Assembly: GCF_000090795.2 (NCBI RefSeq)
Contig: NW_003546265.1
Span: 367,179-431,178, forward strand
DNA length: 64,000 nucleotides
Reading direction: 5' to 3'
DNA from: Amphimedon queenslandica
Taxonomy: Eukaryota > Porifera > Demospongiae > Haplosclerida > Niphatidae
Shown here: piece by piece, positions 1-12,853 of the stretch
How the letters are laid out: the number at the start of each line of letters is the position of its first letter
Position numbering within the stretch: the stretch's first letter is position 1
Notes under the pieces: generated by a model
Told to the model about the DNA's origin: nothing
The model's database searches: none
The model's input: only the letters and a program-made list of their open reading frames with translations
Made by a program: the position numbers and the translations under genes

Positions 1-1543
1 GAAGACGTAAGGCACCAGGAGGAGGGGAAGGAGGTCCAACACCAGCTAGACCGGCTCGCACCCCAGGAACAACCAGACGATCGTCAAAGAAAACTAAGAA
101 TAGTCTGATGACAATGACGGAGCCACGCCCAGCCTCAAAGGGACGCAGTAAAGGACAAGGGAATGTAACATCTTTTCGGCTCTCACCAATAAAGACCACT
201 CCCCCTCCTCTTGCTTTTGATACTGGTGATGATGATGAAGGGGGTATGGCTAATGAGGAGTCTGCTAATGGAGAGGAGGTTGTGGAAAATGGAGGCACTG
301 CTGGAGAGGAATGTGAGGTTGAAGAGAGAGTAATACTCGATCATCAGGTAGAATGTGAAGTTGATTCTATTGATCAGGGAAAGCCTGATACTGATCATGA
401 TTCTGATCAGAGGATTGATACTAATGATATTGATGGTGATCAACTTATCAGATCAGCTGATTCTGATCACAAAGCGGATTCTGATTCCATTTCTGATCGC
501 TCAATTGATCAAGATCAAAGAGAGTCAGTGAGTTTTGAATATTCTCAACAGACGAGGTTAGAGAATTATTGGTATTATTATTATTTATTTTTATTTATGT
601 ATTTTTAAAACTGCGTGTACATGTACATGTAGTGCTAATGATGAACTGAAGTCAAAACTATCAGAGGAACTGCAGAAAATGAAAAAAGTGAATTAATTAT
701 AGCTTTATTTATTATTATTATTATTATTACATGGCCAGATGAAAGGGTATTACGAGAGGAATACAGAGAGATTTCCCGTGGAAGGGCTGAAATCGGTAGC
801 AAAACTTCTGAAACTTAAAAAGTAATGATGCTTAACTCAGTGCGTTAAGAGTGTGTCAGAATATCATTGTCAGTCTATTGCAGAGCGTGTTTATGCTGTG
901 TTAGTGATACTTTGTTTATATAGGAAGAAAGCTTTGGCAGTGCAAAATAAGAAAGTGATAATTAATAAAATAAAGAGAAAGGAAAGGACACCTGCCACAG
1001 TCAAGTACTTACACTTACATTAGTATGAACCTGGGTTTTGTTTTTTGGCATAGTATAACTTGTCGGCAAATTCTTAAAGTTACACAAAAATTGAGCCAGA
1101 GAAAATTTGTCATTTTTATATTTTTTCCTGATACATATACATGTTCTGATGTTGTGTAGCAAGTTTGAGCTGATTCTGATCAAATTTGAATTTTTTATAA
1201 TTTTTTTAATTTGCTCCAAAATCGGGCCAAAGTCCCTGTACTGTAATACAGGTTATCCCCAATTTTTGTTACATTTAATGTACTTTTTCTCAGCTCTCAC
1301 ATCAGGAAGGGCAGTAAGCTGAAGGTTTTGTTGTCATCCAAAGACGAAGAGGATTCAAGAATTACTGCGGCTCAACAATTTAGGAATGATAGACTGTACA
1401 ACAATTCACAGTACCAGAGAGAATCAGGTAAAGAAAACGTGAAAGAAATTATTTTAAAATGTTTTTTAAGGATATTACGCTTTATTAAGAAGAAACAAAA
1501 TGCAAATTTAAATAAATTATTATTATTATTATTATTAATATGA
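1..1543 (+). CDS. 3' part of an unrecognised gene, low-complexity acidic/basic protein
   Basis: The reading frame is open from the left edge, so the 5' end lies outside the window. Exons that keep phase are about 1-556, 633-687, 737-822, 925-1003 and 1294-1543. The first exon encodes a basic stretch rich in Arg, Lys, Pro and Ser, then a very acidic stretch rich in Asp with recurring DHDSD and DSDH elements. Later exons encode short Lys-rich helical segments. No domain or signal peptide is recognisable. The intron before the last exon carries a copy of the dispersed 180-bp repeat. The last exon reads through to a stop at about 1543, but a splice donor at 1426 would shorten it. It converges on the ZC3H gene about 50 bp away. 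Coding status rests on phase-consistent exons and on composition; no function is proposed. Confidence 0.5.
1010..1255 (-). repeat. Dispersed 180-bp repeat copy (subfamily 1), intronic
   Basis: Minus-oriented copy of the repeat seen at 23755 and 59740. It has the core matching CAAACT..CTACACAACATAA and ends in the CCTGTACTNTAGTACAGG palindrome. It lies in the last intron of the left-edge gene. Confidence 0.6.
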
Positions 1544-1591
1544 CTGTAATTTTTTGTTCTTTTCTGTGCAATTTAAGTACAAAAGTAATAA

Positions 1592-4500
1592 TTAATAAAG
1601 GCTAGAGCCGAAACTAAACATTTTGCTTATATTACTTGCGTCTGTAGTGGGCGTGGTCACATCTGAAGAGGGGTGTGGCTCCGGTTGACTTGAGAGAGTG
1701 TCTTCAGAGACTATAGATGCTGACATTTCACTCAGTCGTCTTTGCTTAGCTTGTAAAGAACTAAAGGCACTCTCAATTTGAACGTCATTCTCGTCCCCCA
1801 AGCCAAGGTGGGTCAGGTAGGATGGAACAGAAGGGGCATGGCCTTCCTCTGAGTCTCCGCCCTCTTTAATGTCACCCTCCATTGACTCTTGTAATTCCTT
1901 AGGTATGGAGAGGGTAGACATTTTTATCTCTCCAAATGCTTGGGTCTCATTTGGAATAGGAGAATCTGGCACCTGCTGACGACTTCCAAATAAGGATATG
2001 TTCTCGGCATCTTTGGGCGGAGTCCCGAACAGTTCGTGAGGTGGGAGTGGTTTGTCTAATACGGCTGTTTTCTGTAGGAGGGACGGGAGGTGTCTTTCAT
2101 CTTTTCTTTTATCCTCTGCAGGTCCCTCGTGCTGTTTCTTAAGGACAGAGCTAAGAGCAGAGGAATCAGGTGACATTCTTCCTCCTCCACTCGTTTTTGG
2201 TTTTATCTTTAAATGAGAGTATTTCTCTCTCGGGTTAACTAATCTAACAGTTTCAGTTTTAGCAGAGGTGCTCCCCGAGCTACCCCAAACTGACGAGGCT
2301 GATGTGGGTGGAGCTGACACGCCTCCCCTTGCTCTGGTCTCTGGCAAACTCTGAGAAGCTGATGATGAAAAGTTTTCAGACGAACGAGAGGAAGGAGCTA
2401 GAGGAGGAGGACCAGGGTTAGTAGCATCAGGACGAGAAGTAGGCGGGGACTGATGGAGTGGCTGTGGGCGTGGCGGGGATTTAGCTGATCTTGAGAACCG
2501 AGGATCGCTAGCAGACCTGGGGTCCGGTGCTGTTTCACTAATAATCCCAGACCCAACCACGTGAGGAGGTGGTGCAAATCTATGCTGAGGAGACGGGCCT
2601 AATAAAGGAGGCGTTTGGTCAACAGGGGGGTGTGGTCCAGGATAAAAAGGCGGAGCAAGATTTGGCGGACCTCTTATGATTATGGGATGGTGCGGGTGAA
2701 AGGAACGAGGGGGAGGTACACTGTGACGAATGAGTACCAGACCCGGTGGAGGGGGCATGAACCCTGGCCTGGGGCCGACCGGCATTAAAGCAGGTGGTGC
2801 AGGTTGGTCTAATAATGGGCGAGTATGATCAGTAAAGACATGCTGGGGCTGTGGGGCAGACTGGACATGGGATGATGGAGGAGAATGGAAAGGAGGAGGA
2901 GGAGGAGGGAGAGAGGAGGGAGGGAGGGAGTTAGGTGAAGGTTGCTCCTGCCCTGTATTTGAGTCCGAGGCGTCTCTGTCCTTATTTTCCCAGTACTCCA
3001 ACTCAAACTCTTCATTTTCTTTCTTCTTCTCTTCTTCATTCTCTTTCTCAGTTGTTAATGGAGTGGGTAGTAACACTTTACGTAGCTGAGTTGCTAGCTC
3101 ATGAGGTAGCACCTGAAACAATGGACAAGAAAATAAAGCACATTAACATGAAAAATACTTTTCATTTTTGATGAAATTTAACTAAAATCCCTGTGCTATA
3201 TAGTACAGGGACTTTGGTCCAATTTTTGAGCAACTTTAAAAAAATACCTGGGGGTGTGGTTCAGGAAACAGTTCCGACACATTAAATCCAGGAGACAGTC
3301 GAACGTTGGTCTTTAATTTTTCTTCCTCGTCAAGTTTCTGTGCCCAGTGCTGACCCTCGTCCACTGGCTGGGGTACATGTACATGTACATGTACATTCCT
3401 CTCATGGGTAACATCGGTCGACCAGTGTCCATCAACTGGTGGTGGATTATGGTACGATGGTCCATAAGGCCCTGGAGGTAAATCCAAAGGATTAGGTGCT
3501 CTGGATTCAGGTCCTTCAAATGGAATGGGTGTGGCAGTGGGTGGAGCCAAAGGATGAGGAGGAGGGGGAGGGTAACGAACAAAATCTCTCATATTTGGTT
3601 CAATGACCTACAGATACATGTATAGAGGTCATGTGGTAATCACATGATGCTTTACTTACGCTCATTAGTATGTCATAGGTCTCTTGGGTAAGAGGGGCGT
3701 GGGAGAACTTGCACTTGTCTCCATGGTAACACATGTGGCGGGTGTGAAAGTACCGACATGGGAAACCACCTGAAATAAAAATGGATTTTAATATTATCAT
3801 TACTTTTTTATTTGTCTATTTATTTTTTGTTTTATTACCATGGTAAAAGAGACAGTCGTCTCCTTTGTCGCAAGCGTCTTGTAAAAAGAACTTGCACATC
3901 TCTCTCTTCTTCTCTCTCTTGACAGCATGACTGTACATGCAATTGTCTTTCTAGAAACGTCAAAGAAAGAGTTCGTATTATGATACTAAGGATCCCATTT
4001 CACTAATTTCCATGCCCAGTGCCCAGTGCATTTTATTAATTCTTCCGGTCTCCCCTCATTCTCTCTCATTCAACACTTACATGAATACAGTGACCATTGA
4101 GGAAGTACTTGCAGGGTATTTTAGCAGCTGGGTTAGTGGGCGGCTGTGGCTCCTGTTGATCTGCTGGTACATGTTGTACATGTACGTTCTCGGGACTCTC
4201 GTTTGGGTTCTCTCCTCCTACTTTGCCGTTATCCTTCTCTTTCCTCTTTCGCGGTATTTTCATTTTCGATATATTTTTCTTCAACATTTGGGAATCCTAG
4301 AATAAAATAAATAAAATGAATAAACAAACAAACAATATACATGTATCTTACATCTTTTTTTTTCTCCAATTCTAGTACATGTACACCCTCATCAACAGTT
4401 TGCTCTCCAACGATTGCCGTTAAACTACCAGTACTCTCAGGGCCCCCACTATTGAGTCTTGGTCTTTTATCTCCCTGTAGCAGTGGAAACTCTTCATCCA

Positions 4501-6710
4501 AAGGACTGCTAGTCGTATCAGACTTTGTCCCAGTCCCTCCTCCTTTTGACGGGCTAGTATCGATCCAAAAATCAGCAGCTGCTGCTTTAAAGTCAAACCC
4601 GCCATTATTCTCATCCTCTCCCACCTCCTCCTCCTCCTCCTCGTTGTTCAACTGGTCAAGATAATCGTCATAATTAAACCCGGTGTCCTCGCTATCGACC
4701 AGTCGACCGCTGTCCATCTGCAGTCTTGACAGTTTAATGGACACTAAGAGAGGACTGCTGGTCTTGTTTGTGCTAGTTCTTAAATTTCTTTTTCTTACAG
4801 CCGGAGACGACGACTTTCTACCACCTCTTCTCTTTCCTTTGGTAATGGATGCTACTGTCGGTACTTCTCTTCTTACAGTTAATTGGAGAAGCTGTGAGTT
4901 TTCATCTTCCCTACTCTCTTTCTCTGCCTCTACTAAAGACAAAGCTGCTGGAGGCCCTGGTACAATGTCTTGAGAAGTTACTAAGTTTCCTCCTCCTCCT
5001 CCTCCTCTTTCACTTGTCTTGAGCTGATGGTCAGGCCCAACCTCTTGAGGGGACATTGAGAGAGACGTGTTGACTATTGGAGACACTCGTGTTTCCATGG
5101 AAACAGGTGTCGTTGCTGTGCTAACCAATGGAGTAGAATTGAAAGTATCAGTAGAAGAGGAGGAGGAGGAGGGGCTGGTTTCAAGGAGTGTCTGTTGGAT
5201 TGGCTGGTGACTGATAGGAGGAGGCGTATCAGATGATACTGGATTGACCTGTTTGACGGGTGATACCTCTAGTTCATCATTAACAGTGTACCCCACAGGT
5301 TCCTCTTCAGTATTAGAGGCACTATTACTGCTACTGATTGTGTCTTCAAATTTCTTCTGATATGCTTTATTTTTATGAAAAGCAGATACTGATTTCAGGT
5401 ACCATTGGGGCGGGGCAGGATAGTTCATTTCGTCTAGGCTGATTTGATTGGTTTTTGGAGTCGGAAGTAACGCCAGATTTCTGCTGATTCGACTTTCAAT
5501 TGTCTCAAGAGTCAAGGAGGGACTGTAATCACTCCATTTCTTGTCACCATGGTAACGGTCGTGTCGTATGGGTGTGCCCACAAGGTCACTGGCCCGGTTG
5601 TTCCCCCTCTCTCTTCTCTCGTTCTCATGTTGTGTCCACCGTCGGTTATGGTGGCGATAACGGCCACCTTCACGAGACCGGTAGGAAGTATGATTTTCTC
5701 TGTCGCCATAGTGACCATATGTGTCCTGCGAGAAAGGCGAGGAAGTGTTTCTGTCACTAAAAAAAAAGAAAATATAAAATATTCTCCTCTTATAGGGTAA
5801 GTCTTATTACTTCTTTGGTTTGACTAGTTGTGGGTAGTATGCTGCCTCTTCATCGTCTGAGAATATTTCTCCTTCTTCTCCGTCAGATCCACCACTTCTA
5901 GCGCCTTCCTTGTCTCTCTTTGGCCTCTAGCAGCAACAAAAACAAATTGATTAATATCAAAAAAAAAATATGACAAAAGATCCCCTCTTCTTATTATCAT
6001 TACATATTAGGTCAAGAATTCAAAACTATTGCGGAGGCACACATCATTACTTCTCAATAATTCCTTTGATGTCACTGAACTCCAAAGTCATTTCCAGTGT
6101 ACATTTTATACTTCACAATTTAGACGTACCCGTACACAAGCAAGCATGCATGGACAATATGCGTGTGCTTTCATTATTATTAGGGAGTTCATAGCAGCTG
6201 TCTTGCATTGCAGGCCATAATCTGCTAATTGTGTTGTGATGACTAAACATGCAAGGAAAGCAATGGACTGTGTGGCTATTTTTAGTAACAGCCCAGTATA
6301 TTTTTAGTAACAGCCTAGTCTATTTTTAGTAACAGCCAGAAATGAAAGAATTATCGGAATGTGCTCAAGTGCCCACACAACTTGATTTGGTAAATTAACA
6401 CCTAGCTTTTGAAATCAATGCATGTACACACGTATAAAAATAATAATTATAAATATTCTATTTTACTTTATATAGTTACCTTTGTTGGAGGTGATGTAGG
6501 CGTGTCTCTATTATCTTTCTCTTCGTCATTATCGCCTTCTGTTGACTCAAACGGTCGTTTTAAAGAACTCTCTCCACCAGTTCTTATTGTATCTACCCCT
6601 GGCTCTACAGTATCTGGCTTATCAATTTCATCTTGTTTTATTTCTTGACTTTCATCTTCACTTGACGGCAATTCCCCATCCTCTAGGTCCTCCTCCGACC
6701 CCGAAGCCAT
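1592..6710 (-). CDS. ZC3H4: CCCH zinc-finger protein, ZC3H4/ZC3H6/Suppressor-of-sable family
   Basis: Eight exons (6480-6710, 5811-5926, 4352-5756, 4081-4296, 3839-3950, 3660-3769, 3248-3607, 1592-3112) join in phase to about 1356 residues. Three consecutive CCCH fingers are visible: C-x7-C-x5-C-x3-H beginning [10 protein letters not shown] and split across exons 4 and 5; C-x7-C-x5-C-x3-H in exon 5 ([10 protein letters not shown]); and C-x8-C-x5-C-x3-H in exon 6 ([12 protein letters not shown]), followed by SHAPLTQET. This triplet and the acidic N-terminus ([10 protein letters not shown]) are typical of ZC3H4/6/8 and Drosophila su(s), nuclear RNA-binding proteins that restrain unproductive transcription. 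Long Ser/Pro-rich flanks fill the rest. The start [13 protein letters not shown] at 6710 is preferred over an upstream in-frame Met at 6734. The family is well supported; the choice among ZC3H4, 6 and 8 is not. Promoter side: 6711-7412. Confidence 0.85.
3180..3240 (+). repeat. Fragment of the dispersed 180-bp repeat
   Basis: Short intronic piece holding the ATCCCTGTGCTATATAGTAC palindrome and the ACTTTGGTCCAATTTTTGAG flank of subfamily 1, between exons 7 and 8 of the CCCH gene. Confidence 0.5.
6282..6345 (+). repeat. Short tandem repeat, three copies of about 25 bp
   Basis: The unit TATTTTTAGTAACAGCC recurs three times with small changes, in intron 1 of the CCCH gene. Confidence 0.7.
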
Positions 6711-7412
6711 TTTTGGCACAAACCACAAATGCACTGATCTACTTTCAAGGCCAAAACCTCACCACTTGCCAAAACACCTTTAAACTACAATAATACACTG
6801 GCCTCTTGTGCAGTGGGTGTGAGAGATCAAGTACAATATGTGTGACTGTTACTTTACCGTAGGCCTGGTTTTTAAAACTAAACCAAGGCCTTATTGTCTC
6901 CTTGAAGGTTTTCTGGACTCTAGCCCGTTCCAAGTGGTAATTTGGCACTACAGACACTCACGGCTTAGTGCTTAATAGAAAGTGTGTGGTTTTGGGGTGA
7001 GGAGGGAGGGTAGGATAACAACTAGTCTGCGTTAACTTTGTTATAAAAGTTTTAAATGTTGCCTTTGCCTCTCTCCTCTTTCCATCTTCATTTGTGTGAA
7101 CAGAACACAATGAGAAGGAAGGATAAGTGGAGGAAGGGGCGCGGTTGTACTCAACTGCGCATGCGCTCTGTCATTAATTAACTATTAAATAAGGCGTGGT
7201 TTATATAAAGCAAACAAAATGGCGGCAGCAAGTTCCAAAAAAATAAGAGTTAACTTTCAAAAACAATAATAATAACAATTATGCATATTTTGATTATTGT
7301 GGTGGAACAAACACTCTGTCTAATACATATATATTGTGAGGTGTAACTCAATTACATAATAATAATAATCAATAATAATAATAGTTAAAAACCAGGATCA
7401 AATCTGGGCCTT
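6711..7412. other. Intergenic spacer between the CCCH gene start and the Gγ stop
   Basis: No convincing exon. It should hold the CCCH gene promoter. It contains an NRF-1-like palindrome at 7156-7167, a TATA-like TTTATATAAAG near 7200 and, on the plus strand at 7219, an AAAATGGCGGC motif opening a 16-codon frame that is too short to call. Confidence 0.5.
7156..7167. promoter_or_regulatory. NRF-1-like palindrome TGCGCATGCGCT
   Basis: The sequence TGCGCATGCGC is a near-perfect match to the nuclear respiratory factor 1 (NRF1/EWG) site, a self-complementary core-promoter element of metazoan housekeeping genes. It lies about 450 bp upstream of the CCCH gene start codon. Confidence 0.5.
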
Positions 7413-7789
7413 TCAGAGGATGGCACAAGGATTCTTTGGCTTAAAAGGATTATCCGATTGAGCTAACGGATTAACTAGTGGGTCCTCCATTTCATTTTCT
7501 TGAATGTAAGTAAGCAACCTGTGGGTGTGTGTGTGCATATAAAGAGAATATAGTAACTATCAAGTACCAAGAAGGCAAGAATTAACACATCCATAATTTT
7601 CAATAGTCTTCCCTTGCATACGTGTGTTATGATAATAATTATTTTGTATAATAATAAAAGTATGAATTTTAGTACTTACGCCTGTGTTGAGACGGATACT
7701 TTAGTACGATCAATCTCTGCCTGTGACCTCAGATGATCAACAAGTAGCCGAGCCTGATCCAACTGCTCGTGACGAGCCTGCATAGACAT
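7413..7789 (-). CDS. GNG: Heterotrimeric G-protein gamma subunit
   Basis: Two exons (7680-7789 and 7413-7518) join in phase 2 to a 71-residue protein, the usual length of Gγ. Exon 1 encodes an N-terminal helix with LDQARLLVDHLRSQAEIDR, matching the Gγ coiled coil that pairs with Gβ (human form: IAQARKLVEQLKMEANIDR). Exon 2 encodes MEDPLVNPLAQSDNPFKPK and ends in CAIL, the CAAX box found in human Gγ2; terminal Leu predicts geranylgeranylation. The product should anchor Gβγ to the membrane and signal from heptahelical receptors. The first Met (7789) is used; a second lies two codons on. It is divergent from the Ras gene, 433 bp away. Each exon is too short to stand out by length. Confidence 0.88.
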
Positions 7790-8222
7790 ACTGAGAGAGA
7801 AAAATTCACAATAAATATCTCAATGTACACGATTTACATGATAAAGATCACAAAATTCACAAAAAAAGAGACTATTTCTTCTATTTATCTCTCCCTTACC
7901 TTTAAAATGATTTTAAAAAGCTTTGAAAACAAGAGAGCAGAGAGTGATGTGACACTACTGCAGTGATTGTTGCTGAAACTCACGTGATCAGTTGGTTATG
8001 CAAATATGTCACGCCCATGGACACACCCACTCACATTAAAAATAGACTCGTCACCCTTATAAGGTCAGGAAGTCGTTCTAAAAATAGAACAGTGATCTGC
8101 ACTATTTATAGTACACAACTGTGTCTGTGAGGTGAGTGAAGAGTTGGAAAGTGTTACAAGCTAATAATAACAAGACTGACAGGAGGTGCCTTTAAACGTC
8201 AAGGACTAGAACTAGGAGAATA
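7790..8222. promoter_or_regulatory. Shared upstream region of divergent Gγ and Ras genes
   Basis: 433 bp between two start codons on opposite strands. It should contain both promoters and 5' UTRs. A 5' UTR intron acceptor just before the Gγ start (CTCAG|TATG on the minus strand) is possible. No strong known motif is evident. Confidence 0.5.
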
Positions 8223-9753
<1,531 letters not shown>

Positions 9754-9902
9754 GAGCATTCACCTCTGTCTCTCTCTCTTTCTCAATGTTCAGAGCTATC
9801 TTTTATGAGGTGTTGGTTAAACTGCATGGGGTACTATTGATAATGTATTAAATTTTAAAAAAGATAAAAATGTAAAACTGTTATTATTATTATTAATTAT
9901 GG

Positions 9903-9945
<43 letters not shown>
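9903..9945. repeat. (ATT)n microsatellite
   Basis: About 14 uninterrupted ATT units in the Ras downstream region. Confidence 0.9.
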
Positions 9946-9946
<1 letters not shown>

Positions 9947-10249
9947 GCATTATTAGTCTCAGAAATTATTTCTCTCTTTCAATCCCATTTGTTTGTAATA
10001 ATTTCTGTATTCAATTTCTCTCTTTCCATTTCTTTTTCTTTTTTCCCTCTTCCTTTAATGTGTATGATCTATCATTTTGTTATTTCTCTCTCTCTCTCTG
10101 TTTCTGTTTCTGACTGTCACTGCACAATTCATAATGTATGTGTGAATAAGAAATTTGAACTTATTGATAGAGTTTTAATTCAAGTCTCATAACTAATAAT
10201 TGTTTCTTCCAAGACTCACCAGACGTTTGCTTTTTATGTAGCGCTATGC

Positions 10250-10610
10250 ATTTTATAATGTTCCAATTGGTACAAACTTATACAAAAGTACCTCTGAAAT
10301 GAGGACACCTTTGTATTAAGGACAGGTAGTGTGGGCTCAATGGTGTCCTTAATAAAGAGGCTACACTGTACATGTATTAAGGACAGGTAGTGTGGGCCCA
10401 ATGGTGTCCTTAATAAAGAGGCTACACTGTACATGTATTAAGGACAGGTAGTGTGGGCCCAATGGTGTCCTTAATAAAGAGGCTACACTGTACATGTATT
10501 AAGGACTGGTAGTGTGGGTCCAATTGTCTCCTTAATAAAGAGGCTACATTGTACATGTATTAAGTGGGTCCAATGGTGTCCTTAATAAAGAGGTTATACC
10601 ACCATTGTCA
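10250..10610 (+). repeat. 61-bp minisatellite, about 4 full copies plus flank
   Basis: The unit runs from TACATGTATTAAGGACAGG through AATGGTGTCCTTAATAAAG to GAGGCTACACTG. The left flank (AATGTTCCAATTGGTACAAA then CTCTGAAATGAGGACACC) also precedes the large array at 41380, so array plus flank moved or was copied together. Confidence 0.9.
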
Positions 10611-10817
10611 ACACCTTGGGCAGTTAAGGACAGTATGGCTGCTCTTAAGATTGATGGCCAATAGCCACTGCCCTGTTGATAATAACAGCCAAATAATAAC
10701 AGCCTCCTTTAAAAGTGGCTTCACTGTGCAAATGTGTATTATCTAAGTAGATCTATTATTATAAAAAGGTTACTAACAATAATAATAATAACAATCACTT
10801 TTATTATCAAAATTTTA

Positions 10818-11627
10818 CTAGAACAAATATCGTCCGACGAAAAACTGTATAAAGAGGAGAGCATAAGAGCCATATAGCGCCAAAGCAGCATACAGGACAC
10901 CAAAATCCAGATTGCAATCAGCTCCACCACTGTAATTCACATATGCCAAAGTGGTAGCAATCATACAAATGAACATTTGTGATATTTGTAGTACAGTGAT
11001 GACCTGTGCTATCTTTGAACTCAATCTCACATCGGCTGCTCTCAGAGCATAATAGGTATACATGATCGAGTGTACAGTGAAGTTGATGCTGGAGTAGTAG
11101 TGCTCCAGGGCACTTTCAATGGGACGTCCAAAAGTATAGTAGGCAAAGATCAAGACAGATGCATGGTGATACCAATGCAAGAAGCTAAGCTTGCTCTTCC
11201 TTAATACAATGAATACCGTGTCCACGAGCTCTGCTAGCTTGGAGAGACAGAACAGAAAGCCCCATAGAATGATGCCTGGGTTAGATGTGAATACATCCGT
11301 CTTGCATGTTGTGTGACTGAAGCCGTTTCGTATAATAGAGTGTACTAGATTTGGCAGCATAGAGATGCAACCTATGAACGAGAAGACTGCCAGTCCAACG
11401 TTCCAGGCAAACAACGCTTTTTTGAGCTCGTAGCGAGGCCTGTTGATCATCCACTTTCTCCCAATGAAAACTAAAGCCAGATAGACCAGTGCACCAGTCC
11501 AAGCTATGTAGAAATTGTCTCCCATCCATTTTCTTGCATTTTGTACGTTGAACTTGCTTTCTATGCCTCTCACTAGAGGGAGGTTGATAAACAGGCTGTC
11601 TACGAGGCCGCTATCAGCTGAATCCAT
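10818..11627 (-). CDS. ELOVL6-like: ELOVL very-long-chain fatty acid elongase, copy 1 (ELOVL3/6 type)
   Basis: Single exon, 269 residues from the ATG at 11627; the frame upstream of it has only a TTG. It carries the ELOVL signature: KLAELVDTVFIVLRK, the catalytic histidine box FLHWYHH, then HSIMYTYYALRAADVRL and the QISQMF segment. Hydrophobic segments are consistent with the family's multi-pass ER membrane topology. The enzyme condenses malonyl-CoA with a long-chain acyl-CoA, the rate-limiting step of the ER elongation cycle; HWYHHITVLL-type boxes mark the ELOVL3/6 branch that extends saturated and monounsaturated chains. It is the most downstream of three tandem paralogues, 207 bp from the next. 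Its C-terminus (VGRYLF) lacks an obvious dilysine ER-retrieval signal. Copies 1 and 2 appear more alike than either is to copy 3. Confidence 0.93.
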   Translation of the reverse strand: MDSADSGLVDSLFINLPLVRGIESKFNVQNARKWMGDNFYIAWTGALVYLALVFIGRKWMINRPRYELKKALFAWNVGLAVFSFIGCISMLPNLVHSIIRNGFSHTTCKTDVFTSNPGIILWGFLFCLSKLAELVDTVFIVLRKSKLSFLHWYHHASVLIFAYYTFGRPIESALEHYYSSINFTVHSIMYTYYALRAADVRLSSKIAQVITVLQISQMFICMIATTLAYVNYSGGADCNLDFGVLYAALALYGSYALLFIQFFVGRYLF

Positions 11628-11834
11628 GATAAATGCAGGCAAAAGAAAGGTTCGGTTTCAAAAGTTTGTTTTTATGTGACCTCAACTTAAGTAGCCCCTC
11701 CTAATAGCAGCACATCAGATCAGGTCAGGTGATGCAAATTAATGAGCTCCTCCCACTTTTCAAAGGTGACATTGTGCAATGTAAACAAAAAACTATGGAC
11801 TACAATAGAAAAAAAAATAGAGTAGAAAATAACT

Positions 11835-12641
11835 TTAACTAAAGAAATAACGTCTCAAAAAATAGTGTATAAATAGCAATGCGTAAGAACCATACATTGT
11901 TATACTAAAGTAGAAGACATGCCAGTCAAACTGACAGTTGGCCCCACTCTTAACGTTGCTGTAGGCGGTAAGGGTGACAGCTAAACAGACAAACATCTGT
12001 GATATTTGGAGTACAGTGATTAATAGAGCTATCCTTGAGGGGATACGCACACCGACAGCCCTCAAGGCATAGTATGAATACATTATTGAATGGACTGTAA
12101 AGTTAATGGTAGAGAAATAGTGCTCGGAAGCACTCTCAATCGGTCGACCGTAACCATAATATGCAAAAAACAAGACCGTTAAATGATGATACCAGTGCAG
12201 GAAATTAAGATGGCTCTTGTGGAGAACTATGAAGATGGTGTCGCCAAGCTCTAGGGCTTTAGAGAGACAGAAAAGGAATATCCAGAGGCTTGTGTGGGGG
12301 CTGGAGAATGCTTCAGTCCTGCAAGTGGTGTGATTAAAGCCGTGCTTTACTAAACCATGGACTAGCTGCGGGAGCAGTGCTATAGTACCGTACATAGAGA
12401 ACACAGCTAGCCCCACGTTCCAGAGGAAAAGGGTTCTCTTGAAATTGAATGGAAACCTGTCTCTCATCCACTTCCTTCCAAAGAATATGGCAACTAGATA
12501 CATCACTCCTAAGGCTACGCAAAGATAGAAGGAGTCTCCGAGCCATTTACGTCCGAGTTTGTTGTTGAATCCTTGCTGTATCCTCTCCAGTAGTGGAATG
12601 TGTGCGAGAGGGTTACCCACCAGTACCAATGTGTCTTCCAT
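11835..12641 (-). CDS. ELOVL6-like: ELOVL fatty acid elongase, copy 2
   Basis: Single exon, 268 residues, ATG at 12641. Motifs: KALELGDTIFIVLHK, FLHWYHHLTVLFFAYYGYG, HSIMYSYYALRAVGVRI and LQISQMFVCL. The long GRPIESASEHYFSTINFTVH stretch is shared almost unchanged with copy 1, pointing to a recent split of these two. It should have the same elongase condensation activity in the ER membrane. All motif histidines are kept, so it is probably active. It lies in the middle of the tandem trio, 212 bp from copy 3; each spacer is long enough for its own promoter, so an operon is not needed. Confidence 0.93.
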   Translation of the reverse strand: MEDTLVLVGNPLAHIPLLERIQQGFNNKLGRKWLGDSFYLCVALGVMYLVAIFFGRKWMRDRFPFNFKRTLFLWNVGLAVFSMYGTIALLPQLVHGLVKHGFNHTTCRTEAFSSPHTSLWIFLFCLSKALELGDTIFIVLHKSHLNFLHWYHHLTVLFFAYYGYGRPIESASEHYFSTINFTVHSIMYSYYALRAVGVRIPSRIALLITVLQISQMFVCLAVTLTAYSNVKSGANCQFDWHVFYFSITMYGSYALLFIHYFLRRYFFS

Positions 12642-12853
12642 GTTCGATGTACCACGTTACATACATGCGGATCACCTGATTTCAAGGACTCAGCTCCACC
12701 CAGCCAGTGAACAAAAGTGAGCTCCACCCAATTTGCAAATGAGCTCCACCCAAATTGCAAGTAGCAATGAATTATTAATTTTTCAAAAATAATTATTATG
12801 CACCCAAAAAAGGACAATAATATTGATAATTAGATGCCTAATCTTCAATGGCC

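Larger units (their letters stand above)
9754..10817. other. Spacer between Ras and the ELOVL cluster, repeat-filled
   Basis: Contains the Ras 3' UTR, an ATT run (about 9903-9945), a CT-rich stretch and the 61-bp minisatellite at 10250-10610. Open frames here are repeat translations; no gene seen. Confidence 0.6.

Noticed and set aside
6745-6957. 70-codon minus-strand frame upstream of the CCCH gene
   Set aside because: Lies in the promoter side of the gene, no ATG in a good context for it, and no similarity recognised.
7405-7480. tRNA-like sequence on the minus strand (TAGCTCAATCGG as box A, GATTTGATCC as box B)
   Set aside because: No cloverleaf pairing, and the stretch reads in frame as the last exon of the Gγ gene, ending in CAIL and a stop.
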